From DASPHG01 sp963748315 (GTDB lineage: Bacteria > Actinomycetota > Thermoleophilia > Solirubrobacterales > Thermoleophilaceae): a stretch of 64,000 nucleotides of DNA. The stretch spans positions 1 through 64,000 of the forward strand of contig CAVVIK010000005.1 in the NCBI GenBank assembly GCA_963748315.1. The letters run 5' to 3'. The notes beneath the pieces were generated by a model. The model was not told the DNA's origin and made no database searches. It saw nothing but the letters and a program-made list of their open reading frames with translations. A program made the translations under genes and the position numbers. Positions 45,620 to 53,540 of this stretch are shown here, piece by piece (positions within the stretch are counted from its first letter, which is position 1; each line of letters opens with the position of its first letter).

Positions 45620-46296
45620 CCGCGCTCGTCCTGGCCGCGGTGGGTTGGCTCATGGCGGCCCTCCTGCTGGTGGAGCTCCGCCGCCGCGCCGGCCTGGTCG
45701 CCGACGCCGCGCACGAGCTGCGCGGGCCGCTCACGGCCATTTCGCTCGGCGTCGAGGCGCTCAGGCGGCAGCCGGCAGCGCGCCGCCGCGCCGAGGCTCT
45801 CGCCATCGAGCTCTCCCGGATGGAGGTTGCGGCTGAAGACGTCGCTGCCGCAGGGAGTGGGCGGCGCGCTGCCGCGCGGCCCAACCTGCTCGACCTGAAG
45901 CGGCTCGTACACGGCAGCGGTGAGGCATGGCAGGCCGCCGCGGGACGCCGTGGCGGACGGGTCACGTTCGACTGGCGCACGAACGGGGCGGAGGTTCGTG
46001 GTGATCGTCGCCGTCTGGCGCAGGCATTCGGGAACCTGCTGGCGAATGCGGTCGAGCACGGTGGCGGTGAAATCGTCGTGCGCGGGAGGCCGGCTGACGG
46101 CGGAATTCGCGTCGAGGTCATCGACGGAGGTACAGCGACGCCGAATCGCGCGCGGGCGCGCACGGAGCCGCGCGGGCGCGGTCTCGCGATCGCAACACGT
46201 GCGCTCGAGCAGGCGGGAGGGCGGCTGGTCTCACTCGACCGGCCGGACGGCGGCCGCGTCGCCGTCGCCGAGCTGCCGGTCGAGCGCTCGCGCTGA
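45616..46296 (+). CDS. Minimal sensor histidine kinase
   Basis: 226-residue kinase. One N-terminal membrane helix (ALVLAAVGWLMAALLLVEL), H-box ADAAHELRGPLTAI with the phospho-histidine, N-box FGNLLANAVEHGG, and G-box GRGLAIATRAL. There is no extracellular sensor, HAMP or PAS domain, so it is much shorter than the usual 350-500 residues, and the D/F boxes are weak. It presumably needs a partner for sensing. It is co-transcribed with the regulator, with the CpaB-like gene downstream. Confidence 0.85.
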   Translation: MTALVLAAVGWLMAALLLVELRRRAGLVADAAHELRGPLTAISLGVEALRRQPAARRRAEALAIELSRMEVAAEDVAAAGSGRRAAARPNLLDLKRLVHGSGEAWQAAAGRRGGRVTFDWRTNGAEVRGDRRRLAQAFGNLLANAVEHGGGEIVVRGRPADGGIRVEVIDGGTATPNRARARTEPRGRGLAIATRALEQAGGRLVSLDRPDGGRVAVAELPVERSR

Positions 46297-46299
46297 GCA

Positions 46300-47034
46300 G
46301 TGCCGCCGGCCGCGAGCATCGTCACTCGTCGGCGTCGGCGCGGCGTCGTACTCGCGCTGGTGGCGATCGGCTGCGGCGCACTCGCCGCGGCGTCGGTGCA
46401 CGACAAGGTCGAGGAGGTCGAGTCGCGCACGGGCGCACCGGTGGAGGTGGTCGTCGCCGCGGAAGAGATTCCCCAGGGCACGCGGCTCCACCGCGGGCGC
46501 CTGCGGCGCGCGCTGACCGTCCGCGCGGTGCCTGCCCGCTATGCGCCGCGTGACGGGCTCGGCGCGCCGCATGACGCGCTCGGCTTCGAGACGGCCGTGC
46601 CCGTTCCGCGCGGCGCGTACGTCACCGCCGCGATGCTGCGCGACCCGCACGCGCGAGCCGCGCCGCCGGCGCCGGTGCGCCGCGGCCAGCGACTCGTCGA
46701 GGTCGCGGTCACCGGCGGTCGTGAGCTCGCGGCCGGCGGCGTGCCCGCCCGCGTGGACGTCCTCGTCACCACGGAGGGCCGCACGGGCGGAGGACGCACC
46801 TTCGTCGCGCTCGAGGACGTCGAGGTCGTGTACGCGCGTCCCGCGCGGGCCTCGGACGGTGCCGATGCGGGCGGCACACCCGCCGACACCGTGGCGACCC
46901 TGCGGGTTGACGCGCGCGCGGCAGTGTTCCTGACGGCGGCGCAGAACTTCGCGCGCGAGCTGCGGCTGCTCACCCGGCCCGCCGGCGATCGCGAGCGCGT
47001 CGGGCGCGCCGAGGTCGACGACGGCGGCCTCTAG
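46300..47034 (+). CDS. cpaB: CpaB/RcpC-like SAF-domain protein (Tad pilus)
   Basis: 244-residue protein with an N-terminal membrane helix (RGVVLALVAIGCGALAAASV) and a SAF domain: VEVVVAAEEIPQGTRLHRGR and GFETAVPVPRGAYVTAAML. Such proteins (CpaB/RcpC) assist secretion or assembly of Flp/Tad pili. The tadA-tadB-tadC genes lie 6.5 kb downstream, so the Tad locus is split. GTG 46300, three bases after the kinase stop. The C-terminus overlaps convergent rpiA by four bases. Confidence 0.75.
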   Translation: MPPAASIVTRRRRRGVVLALVAIGCGALAAASVHDKVEEVESRTGAPVEVVVAAEEIPQGTRLHRGRLRRALTVRAVPARYAPRDGLGAPHDALGFETAVPVPRGAYVTAAMLRDPHARAAPPAPVRRGQRLVEVAVTGGRELAAGGVPARVDVLVTTEGRTGGGRTFVALEDVEVVYARPARASDGADAGGTPADTVATLRVDARAAVFLTAAQNFARELRLLTRPAGDRERVGRAEVDDGGL

Positions 47035-47723
47035 CTCTCGAGCCGCTCGATGTCGCCGTCAGGCGTGCCCAGGAGGGCGAGGCTCGCTTCCGTTAGGAAG
47101 AGGCCGTGTTCGACCACTCCCGGCATCCCCTTGATCGCCGCGGCGAGCTCTGACATCTCGCCGGTCGGTCGCGGGGCGCAATCGAGGATGTGGTGGCCCT
47201 CGTCGGTCACGTAGGGCTCGTCGTCGTCACCGCGCCGCAGGTCGGCCGACTCGACCAGCTCGAGCAGCCGCGTGCGCGTGTCGCGCCAGCCGAAGCGGAC
47301 GACCTCGACCGGGATCCCGCGCGTCGTCCCGAGCCGCTCGACCCGCTTGGATGTCTCGGCGACGACCACGAAGCGCTCGGCCGCCGCGACGACGATCTTC
47401 TCGCGCAGAAGCGCGCCGCCGCCGCCCTTCAGGAGGCCGAGGTTCGGATCGATCTCGTCGGCGCCGTCGATCGCAAGCGAGAGCCGCAGGTCCCCGTCGA
47501 GCTCGACGACATCGAGCCCAGCCGCGCGCGCGACCTCGTCCGTGCGCGACGAGGCGACAACGACCCGCAGCCCGCCGAGGTCGCCGCGGCGCTCGCCGAG
47601 CAGCTCGGTGACGGCCCACACCGCGCGGCCCGAGCCGAGCCCGATCGCCGAATCCGCCTCGACCAGCTCGGCAGCGGCACGGGCGGCCGCGGCGCGCGCG
47701 GCGTCGGACGGGTCGGGCGGCAC
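47031..47723 (-). CDS. rpiA: Ribose-5-phosphate isomerase A
   Basis: 230-residue enzyme interconverting ribose 5-phosphate and ribulose 5-phosphate. Family motifs: SAIGLGSGRAVWAVTELLGE (the usual G-x-G-T/S-G-S-T-A phosphate loop has R-A-V here), LAIDGADEIDPNLGLLKGGG with the catalytic Asp, and LLREKIVVAAAERFVVVAET with the Glu/Lys. Full length. GTG 47723. Confidence 0.92.
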   Translation of the reverse strand: MPPDPSDAARAAAARAAAELVEADSAIGLGSGRAVWAVTELLGERRGDLGGLRVVVASSRTDEVARAAGLDVVELDGDLRLSLAIDGADEIDPNLGLLKGGGGALLREKIVVAAAERFVVVAETSKRVERLGTTRGIPVEVVRFGWRDTRTRLLELVESADLRRGDDDEPYVTDEGHHILDCAPRPTGEMSELAAAIKGMPGVVEHGLFLTEASLALLGTPDGDIERLES

Positions 47724-47733
47724 GGGCCGCAGG

Positions 47734-47895
47734 CTATATCTCGGGTGGAGGCTCTGGGACCGGCGGCCGCGGGTCTGGGACGCCCGGGCCGGTCGGCGGT
47801 GTGGGGCTCGGCGGGCCGGGGTCGGGAGCGGGCGGCCGCGGGTCGGGGACGCCGGGGCCGCCGGGACCGCCTGGGTTGGGCGAGTGCGTTCGCAT
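47734..47895 (-). CDS. Possible proline-rich small protein
   Basis: A 53-codon frame from ATG 47895 just upstream of rpiA. It encodes MRTHSPNPGGPGGPGVPDPR and two more PDPRPP/PEPPP units, so it is a Pro/Gly/Asp repeat with no fold expected. The repeat is also visible in the DNA. It may be a leader peptide, a cell-wall-type tail or non-coding. No good ribosome site is apparent. Confidence 0.3.
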   Translation of the reverse strand: MRTHSPNPGGPGGPGVPDPRPPAPDPGPPSPTPPTGPGVPDPRPPVPEPPPEI

Positions 47896-48023
47896 GTTCG
47901 CTCTGTACCCGGTTCGGGGTATAGCCAACAGTGCAGGGGTGCGACTTTTCGAAACAGCGAATCTTCCGCCCGCCGCGCGGGTTAGCGTCGTGGAAGGGCC
48001 ATGCTTTTGAACAGGGCGTTGCC

Positions 48024-49259
48024 ATGAGCGCAGTTGCGGGCCGGACGCCGGTGAACCTCGGTGGGCTTCCCGACGAGGATCTCGTCCGTCTCGCACGCGC
48101 CGGCAACGAGGCGGCCTTCGACGCGATCGTCCACCGCTACCGCGCTCCGCTCCAGGCGTACTGCCGGCGTTGGCTCGACTGCCACCGCGCCGAGGAGGTC
48201 GTCCAGCACACCCTCATGAAGGCGTTCCTGTGCATGCGCGACGACGCGCGCCCGCTGGTGCTGCGCCCGTGGCTCTACCGGGTCACGCACAACGCGGCAC
48301 TGAACGCGGTCGAGAAGAAGGGCTCCGACTGGGAGCAGCTCGACGAGAACTACGACGGGGTTCCCCAGCCACCGCAGGTCGCGGAGAAGCGGGCGCGCTT
48401 CCTCAAGCTCGTCGTTGAGATCGGCGCGCTGCCCGAGCGTCAGCGCGACGCGCTGGTCCTGAACGAGTTCGAGGGTCGCTGCTACGCGGACATCGCCGCC
48501 GAGCTGGGCACGTCCGAGTCCGGCGTGCGCGGCCTGCTGCGCAGGGCACGGCGGTCGCTCCGCGAGACGGCGGCGGCCGTCCTCTTCCCGATTCCCATCC
48601 TGCGCGAGCTCGTGCGCTCGGAGGGCGGTCGTGGCCTACCGGTCGACCGCGCGGGTGAGCTGATCGGCACCGCCGGCGCCGCAGGCGGCGTCGGCGCGGC
48701 GGGAGGATTCGCAAAGGTCGCGGCGGGGGTGCTCGCCGCGGGGACGATCGCGAGCGGTGGGACCGCGATCCAGCACCGCGACGACCCCCTGCCCGCCACC
48801 GACGCAAAGGCCGAGGTCACAGCGCCTCAGACGATCGAGTTCGAACCGGCGACGCGGACGCTGTCCAACGTAGCCGCGCCGAGCAGCGCGCCGTATGCCG
48901 TCACTACGTTCGGCTCGGGCGATACGCGGCTGAGCGCGGGCGCCGGGTTCCCCGGCGGGGGCGGCGGGGTCCACGCCGGCGTGGACGGGCCGGGCGCAAG
49001 CCCCGAAGCGGAGGAACCAGCGCCCGCCGAGTCCGATCCGCTTCTCCCGCTTGCACCGGGACCGGTCGAGGGCGAGGCGGAGGAAGAGCCTGCCAACGAG
49101 GAGCCTGCTGCCGGCGAGGGCGAGACCGGCGAGCCGCAGACCGGCGAGCCGAGCGACCCCGCCTCCGAGGAGCCCTCCGCAGAGCCGCAGCCCGGCTCCG
49201 GCCAGCAGAGCGATGGCTCGGACCCGGACGCCGTGGCGGCGACCCCGGAGCTGCCCTAG
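48024..49259 (+). CDS. ECF-type sigma factor with membrane helix and acidic tail
   Basis: 411-residue protein. Residues 15-95 are sigma region 2 (LVRLARAGNEAAFDAIVHRY, EEVVQHTLMKAFLCM, RPWLYRVTHNAALNAV). Residues 135-182 are region 4 (LPERQRDALVLNEF, then the helix-turn-helix YADIAAELGTSESGVRGLL). A Gly/Ala-rich hydrophobic stretch at about 217-245 may span the membrane. The remaining 165 residues are Pro/Glu/Gly-rich and would be outside. Sigma factors with such extensions may be self-anchored, combining sigma and sensor. No anti-sigma gene is adjacent. The start is ATG 48024; an in-frame GTG upstream is unlikely. Confidence 0.85.
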   Translation: MSAVAGRTPVNLGGLPDEDLVRLARAGNEAAFDAIVHRYRAPLQAYCRRWLDCHRAEEVVQHTLMKAFLCMRDDARPLVLRPWLYRVTHNAALNAVEKKGSDWEQLDENYDGVPQPPQVAEKRARFLKLVVEIGALPERQRDALVLNEFEGRCYADIAAELGTSESGVRGLLRRARRSLRETAAAVLFPIPILRELVRSEGGRGLPVDRAGELIGTAGAAGGVGAAGGFAKVAAGVLAAGTIASGGTAIQHRDDPLPATDAKAEVTAPQTIEFEPATRTLSNVAAPSSAPYAVTTFGSGDTRLSAGAGFPGGGGGVHAGVDGPGASPEAEEPAPAESDPLLPLAPGPVEGEAEEEPANEEPAAGEGETGEPQTGEPSDPASEEPSAEPQPGSGQQSDGSDPDAVAATPELP

Positions 49260-49910
49260 CTAGGTCTGGTTCGCCGCAGCCTGGCCTGCGGCGAGCCGGC
49301 GCAGGTTCTCCACGGTCTCGCGGTCGGCCTTGGCGGGCGACCCGGAGTCGAACGGCGGCTCGGGGTCGTACTCGATCAGGAGCTGGATCGTCTTCGCGAA
49401 CTCGTCGCCCGCGATCTTTGCGACGAGCGCGAGCCCCATGTCGATGCCCGACGAGACACCGGCTGCCGTGATCACCTTGCCGTGTTCGACGACGCGCCGG
49501 CCGGTGGGTGAGGCGCCGTAGTCCGACAGCGCTTCGAGCTCCAGCCAATGCGAGGTCGCGGGGAGCCCGTCGAGCACGCCGGCTGCGCCGAGGAGCAGCG
49601 ATCCGGTGCACACCGAGGTCGTCCACTGCGAGTGCTCGTGCGCGTGCCGGATCCACGAGAGGATCCGCTCGTCGTCGAGCAGCGCGCGCGTGCCCCAGCC
49701 GCCGGGAACCACGAAGACGTCTGGCTCCGGGATGTCCTCGAAGACGGCGTCGACGTGCATCGCGAGCCGCTCGTTGTCGGTCCGCACCGGTCCGACCTCG
49801 TAGCCGACGAACGTCAGCTGCGAGTCCGGCAGCCGCGACAGGACCTCGTAGGGGCCGACGGCGTCAAGGGCGGTGAAGCGGTCATACAGCGGTATGGCGA
49901 TCTGCATCAT
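49260..49910 (-). CDS. DJ-1/PfpI-family protein
   Basis: 216-residue glutamine-amidotransferase-like protein: MQIAIPLYDRFTALDAVGPY, a nucleophile elbow VCTGSLLLGAAGVLDG with the cysteine, and HWLELEALSDYG. The Asp/Glu before the elbow is present (PDVFVVPGGWG). The group includes ThiJ/isonitrile-hydratase-like enzymes (the TALDxxGPxE motif). It is encoded directly downstream of a related domain fused to AraC, which probably regulates it. The start overlaps the regulator's end. Confidence 0.85.
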   Translation of the reverse strand: MMQIAIPLYDRFTALDAVGPYEVLSRLPDSQLTFVGYEVGPVRTDNERLAMHVDAVFEDIPEPDVFVVPGGWGTRALLDDERILSWIRHAHEHSQWTTSVCTGSLLLGAAGVLDGLPATSHWLELEALSDYGASPTGRRVVEHGKVITAAGVSSGIDMGLALVAKIAGDEFAKTIQLLIEYDPEPPFDSGSPAKADRETVENLRRLAAGQAAANQT

Positions 49911-50883
49911 GTGAGCCTCCTCGTGTACGAAAGCGGCTGCGGTAGGCCGCTGGGTTGACGTCGAACCGGCGCTGGAAGCGCGCCGCATCGTCTCGACCGT
50001 GCCAAAGCCGCACATCGCGGCGACGGCGTCGATCGACGCGTCGCCGGCCTCGAGCTCGGCCCGCGCGCGCTCGAGCCGGACGGCCTCGACATACGCGGCC
50101 GGGGTGACGCCGACCTCGCGCCGGAACGCGCGCGCGAAGTTGCGCGGGCTCATGTAGCGCGCGCTCCGCGAGCGCGGCGCACCGACAGGTCGGCGGTCGA
50201 GGTTGTCGGCGATCCAGGACTGGACGTCGCGCAGCGTCGTCCGCTCGGCCGGCTGCCATGCGGGCCCGGCGCTGAACTGCGCCTGGTTGCCCGGCCGGCG
50301 GAGGAAGAGGACGAGCCACCGGGCCGCGTCGCGGGCGATTGCGGCCCCGAGGTCCTCCTCGACGAGCGCGAGCGCGAGGTCGATCCCGGCCGTGACGCCG
50401 GCCGACGTGTAGACGTCGCCGTCGCGCACGAAGATCGGCGCGTCGCTCGACGTCGACGCCGGGATAGCGACGCTCTAGCTCGTCGCACGCGGCCCAGTGT
50501 GTCGTCGCGCGGCGGCCGTCGAGCAGGCCCGCCTCGGCGAGCAGGAACGAGCCGGTGCAGACCGAGGCGACGCGGCGGGCGCGCGGTGCCGCGAGCGGAT
50601 CCAGCGCACGAGCCGCTCGTCGTCCCGCGCGGCGGACCACGCCCGTGCCGCCGGCGACGATCAGCGTGTCGACCGGGCCGCGCACCGCGGCGAGCGTGCG
50701 GTGGGGGAGGAGCCGCAGCCCGCTCCCGGTCGTGACCGCGTCGGCCGACGAAGCGACGACTTCGACGGCGTACTCGCCGCCGTTTGCCAGCCGGTCGGCC
50801 ATCGAGAAGACTTCGGCAGGACCCACCACGTCAAGCGTCTGGAAGTCCGGGAAGGCGACGATCACGATTCGGCGCACGAGCAC
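49882..50883 (-). CDS. GlxA-type AraC regulator with DJ-1 domain, frameshifted
   Basis: Transcriptional regulator of about 330 residues. The N-terminal DJ-1/PfpI-like sensor (RRIVIVAFPDFQTLDVVGPA, ASVCTGSFLLAEAGLLDGRR) is followed, after a shift near 50460, by VYTSAGVTAGIDLALALVEE. The C-terminal AraC helix-turn-helix pair reads SPRNFARAFRREVGVTPAAY and ASIDAVAAMCGFGTVETMRR. A second shift near 49990 leads to FQRRFDVNPAAYRSRF. The start is GTG 50883 or 50877. It faces the MBL gene at 50938 and is likely to control the DJ-1 gene. Confidence 0.75.
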   Translation of the reverse strand: MLVRRIVIVAFPDFQTLDVVGPAEVFSMADRLANGGEYAVEVVASSADAVTTGSGLRLLPHRTLAAVRGPVDTLIVAGGTGVVRRAGRRAARALDPLAAPRARRVASVCTGSFLLAEAGLLDGRRATTHWAACDELERRYPGVDVERRADLRARRRRLHVGRRHGRDRPRARARRGGPRGRNRPRRGPVARPLPPPAGQPGAVQRRARMAAGRADDAARRPVLDRRQPRPPTCRCAALAERALHEPAQLRARVPARGRRHPGRVCRGRPARARAGRARGRRRVDRRRRRDVRLWHGRDDAARFQRRFDVNPAAYRSRFRTRGGSHDADRHTAV

Positions 50884-50937
50884 ATCCTCCGGCCTCTCGG
50901 CGTTGGCAGCAAGGACAACAAGGAGACAAATTCTGCC

Positions 50938-51534
50938 ATGAACGAGATCGCTCCCGGAATCGTCCACTGGAAGGCGAAGCACCCGAACATCGGCGCGGAT
51001 GTCAGCTGTTACTACCTGCCCGCGGAGCGCATCCTGATCGACCCGATGGAGCCCGAGGAGGGGCTCGACTGGTTCCGCGAGAACGGACCGCCCGGGCACA
51101 TCCTGCTCTCGAACCGCCACCACGACCGCGACAGCGCGAAGTTCGTCGAGGCGTTCGGCTGCAAGGTGTATGCCAGCCGCCCAGGCATGCACGAGTTCTC
51201 AGACGATCAGCAGGTCGAGCCCTTCGACTTCGGTGACGAGCTTCCCGGCGGCGTCAAGGCCTACGAGGCCGGCGCGATTTGCCCTGACGACACCGCCTTC
51301 CACATCCCGGCCCACTCGGCTCTGTCCGTGGCGGACGGCGTGATCAACTACGGCGGGCTGGGCTTCGTGCCCGACGAGCACCTGGGCGACGACGTCGATG
51401 CGATCAAGCGCGCGATCCGCGAGTCATATGCCCGGATCGCGGCGGAGACGGAGTTCGACAACCTCTTGGTCGCCCACGGCGAGCCGGTGATCGGCGGGGC
51501 GCGCGAGCAGTTGCGCGCGTTCGCCGAGGGCTAG
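50938..51534 (+). CDS. MBL-fold-like hydrolase
   Basis: 198-residue protein resembling metallo-beta-lactamase-fold hydrolases. EIAPGIVHWKAKHPNIGADV; LIDPMEPEEGLDWFRENGPP; then ILLSNRHHDRDSAKFVEAFG, in which NRHHDRD stands for the usual HxHxDH, with the first histidine changed to Asn; FHIPAHSALSVADGVINYGG; LLVAHGEPVIGG. Metal binding may be reduced. Ribosome site AAGGAGA about 12 bases upstream. The 3' end overlaps the convergent Ntn hydrolase by four bases. Confidence 0.75.
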   Translation: MNEIAPGIVHWKAKHPNIGADVSCYYLPAERILIDPMEPEEGLDWFRENGPPGHILLSNRHHDRDSAKFVEAFGCKVYASRPGMHEFSDDQQVEPFDFGDELPGGVKAYEAGAICPDDTAFHIPAHSALSVADGVINYGGLGFVPDEHLGDDVDAIKRAIRESYARIAAETEFDNLLVAHGEPVIGGAREQLRAFAEG

Positions 51535-52361
51535 CGCCAGTCGGCCGCGACGGCGGTGCGGATGCCGTCCGCGTCCGCCGTCGCGCGGTGGAAGACGTCC
51601 GTGTTGAACTCGATCGCGGGCTCCGCGTCCGGCCCGACCGCGATCAGCCCCGCCGCGCCGTCGATCCGCGCGAGCGCGGCGCGTACCGCGTCGGTCAAGG
51701 GCTTTCCGCCGTGCCGGACGGCGGCGGCGACCTCGTGCGACGCGACCGCGCGCATGATCGCCTCGCCATGGCCGCTCGCCGACACGGCGCACGCGTCGTC
51801 CGCCGCGTAGACGCCGGCACCCACGAGCGGTGCATCGCCCACGCGGCCCTGCAGCTTGTTTTGGATGCCGCCCGTTGAAGTGGCCGCCGCCAGGTGGCCG
51901 GCGTCGTCGAGGGCCACCGCGCCGATCGTGTCGCCAAAGCTGAGCTGCGGGTCGCGGTGCACGACTCGATGCCACGAGGGATCTACCCGCTCGATTCCCT
52001 CACGCTCCGCCAGTGCTTCGGCTCCTGCCGAGATGAGCAGGACGTGCGGGGTGCATTCCATGACCGCGCGCGCGAGGCGGATCGGGTTGCGGATCCCGCG
52101 TACGCCGGCCACGGCTCCGGCGCGCGCGCTCGCTCCGCACATCAGCGCTGCGTCGTGCTCGATCTCGCGGTTCTCGTTTACGACCGCTCCACGCCCGGCG
52201 TTGAACAACGGATCGTCTTCCAGCGCGACGGCCGCGGCCTGGACGGCGTTGAGCGCGCTGCCGCCGCTCGACAGGACACCCCAGCCTGCCTCCGCCGCAG
52301 CGCGCAATCCGTCGTGGTAGGGCTCTTCGTCGCGGACCCGCCCGCCGGCGCCGCCGTGAAT
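51531..52361 (-). CDS. Isoaspartyl peptidase / L-asparaginase (Ntn hydrolase)
   Basis: Plant-type asparaginase of about 276 residues that self-cleaves to expose a catalytic threonine. IHGGAGG opens the protein; ALNAVQAAAVALEDDPLFNA and GRGAVVNENREIEHDAALMC are signature segments; the cleavage site is GDT in LSFGDTIGAVALDDAGHLAA, followed by ATSTGGIQNKLQGRVGDAPL. Homology starts right after the upstream stop, where no ATG/GTG/TTG exists; ATT 52361 is the only candidate. The TTG at 52307 would remove the HGGAG segment. A start-region error is also possible. Confidence 0.85.
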   Translation of the reverse strand: MHGGAGGRVRDEEPYHDGLRAAAEAGWGVLSSGGSALNAVQAAAVALEDDPLFNAGRGAVVNENREIEHDAALMCGASARAGAVAGVRGIRNPIRLARAVMECTPHVLLISAGAEALAEREGIERVDPSWHRVVHRDPQLSFGDTIGAVALDDAGHLAAATSTGGIQNKLQGRVGDAPLVGAGVYAADDACAVSASGHGEAIMRAVASHEVAAAVRHGGKPLTDAVRAALARIDGAAGLIAVGPDAEPAIEFNTDVFHRATADADGIRTAVAADWR

Positions 52362-52363
52362 TA

Positions 52364-52825
52364 CTAGGCGGACAGGAGCTCCTCGAGGTTGGACGGCCGC
52401 AGGTGGTGGCGGGCGACGTCGTCACCGTGTGCCGACCAGCCGATCTGGACGAGCGTGCCGTGCGCCCCGGAGGGACGGAAGAAGGCCTCCTTCCAGGTCT
52501 CGCCCTCGATGTTGACGTCGACGAGCTCGTAGCCAAGCGAGCGCACGTGCTCGATCGCCGCCTCGATGTCGTCCGTCTTGAAGGTGATGTGGTGGAGGCC
52601 CTCGCCGCGCTTCTCGAGGAAGCGCGACAGGAAGCCCTCGCCGAGCGGCTCGAGCAGCTCGACCTTGCCGCCGTTCGCGAACTTGACCTGGACCCAGCGC
52701 CAGGTGTCGGAGTCGCCGCCCATCAGGTACTGGCCGCCGAGCGCGTCGCGATAGAGCTTCAGCGCGTCCTTGATCGAGTGGACCGCGACGGCGACGTGAT
52801 CGAGCTCGAGCCGAGGGCCGGTCAT
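52364..52825 (-). CDS. VOC-family protein, methylmalonyl-CoA epimerase-like
   Basis: 153-residue vicinal-oxygen-chelate protein. RLELDHVAVAVHSIKDALKL supplies the first metal histidine, KVELLEPLGEGFLSRFLEKR and GLHHITFKTDDIEAAIEHV the others, and PSGAHGTLVQIGW ends the domain. The pattern fits methylmalonyl-CoA epimerase, which feeds propionate carbon into succinyl-CoA by a B12-dependent mutase, a possible use for the imported cobalamin. ATG 52825 overlaps the DUF427 gene stop. Confidence 0.85.
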   Translation of the reverse strand: MTGPRLELDHVAVAVHSIKDALKLYRDALGGQYLMGGDSDTWRWVQVKFANGGKVELLEPLGEGFLSRFLEKRGEGLHHITFKTDDIEAAIEHVRSLGYELVDVNIEGETWKEAFFRPSGAHGTLVQIGWSAHGDDVARHHLRPSNLEELLSA

Positions 52826-53391
52826 GACCACTGCGTTTTCGGGTGTTCCTGCAGCTCGCCGTCGACCGTGATCTCGGCGCGCTCGTTGAAGAACGCGACC
52901 AGGTCACGGATCTGCTCGGCATCCGCCAGGGGCTCGAGGTATGTCCACGCGATGTCGGGATGCGCGTCCGTTCCGAAATACGAGGCATGTCCCTTGTAGG
53001 CGCACGTCGTCCGCCTGTCGCTGGGTTCGAGCACGTCGAGCCGCACGTCGTCGCGCGGGAGGTAGTACCGGACCGGCAGCCCGGTCTCGAACAGCAGCAT
53101 CGGCCGGTGGCTCTCGGCCACTACTTCGCCGTCTAGCGACACGACGACATGTCGCGAGCTCTGGCGGACGTCGATCCGGTGGAACGGGTCGCGCGGATGG
53201 CCGACGACCTCCTCGTCCTCCTCGAGCCAGCGGTCGACGGCGTCCCAATCGACCTGGACGTAGCCGGCCAGGTCGTCATCGGTGCACGGGTGAACGCCCT
53301 CGGCCAGCCGGACGTCGCCCGAGGGGAAGGCGTAGGTCGGCACGACGCCCTCTGGGGGCCAGACGAGCACGGCGCCGCGGGTGTCGACCAC
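52822..53391 (-). CDS. DUF427-domain protein, start unclear
   Basis: A two-domain DUF427 protein: VLVWPPEGVVPTYAFPSGDV near the start, and HVVVSLDGEVVAESHRPMLL with GLPVRYYLPRDDVRLDVLEP in the second domain. TCAYKGHASYFG is the conserved core, and IAWTYLEP follows. GTG 53391 is the first usable start, but homology (RYEPTSKWIRAERDGEVVV) continues about 35 residues upstream without a start codon, so the N-terminus may be affected by an indel. Function of the family is unknown. Confidence 0.75.
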   Translation of the reverse strand: MVDTRGAVLVWPPEGVVPTYAFPSGDVRLAEGVHPCTDDDLAGYVQVDWDAVDRWLEEDEEVVGHPRDPFHRIDVRQSSRHVVVSLDGEVVAESHRPMLLFETGLPVRYYLPRDDVRLDVLEPSDRRTTCAYKGHASYFGTDAHPDIAWTYLEPLADAEQIRDLVAFFNERAEITVDGELQEHPKTQWS

Positions 53392-53540
53392 GACCTCGCC
53401 ATCGCGCTCGGCGCGAATCCACTTCGAGGTGGGCTCGTAGCGCAGGTCGCGGGGCAGTGCGGTGGCGACGCGGGTGGCGATCCCTGGTTTGTACCGAACC
53501 GGCAGGGGGCGGATGAGCCGCGCCCCGCGCTTCAGCCCGT

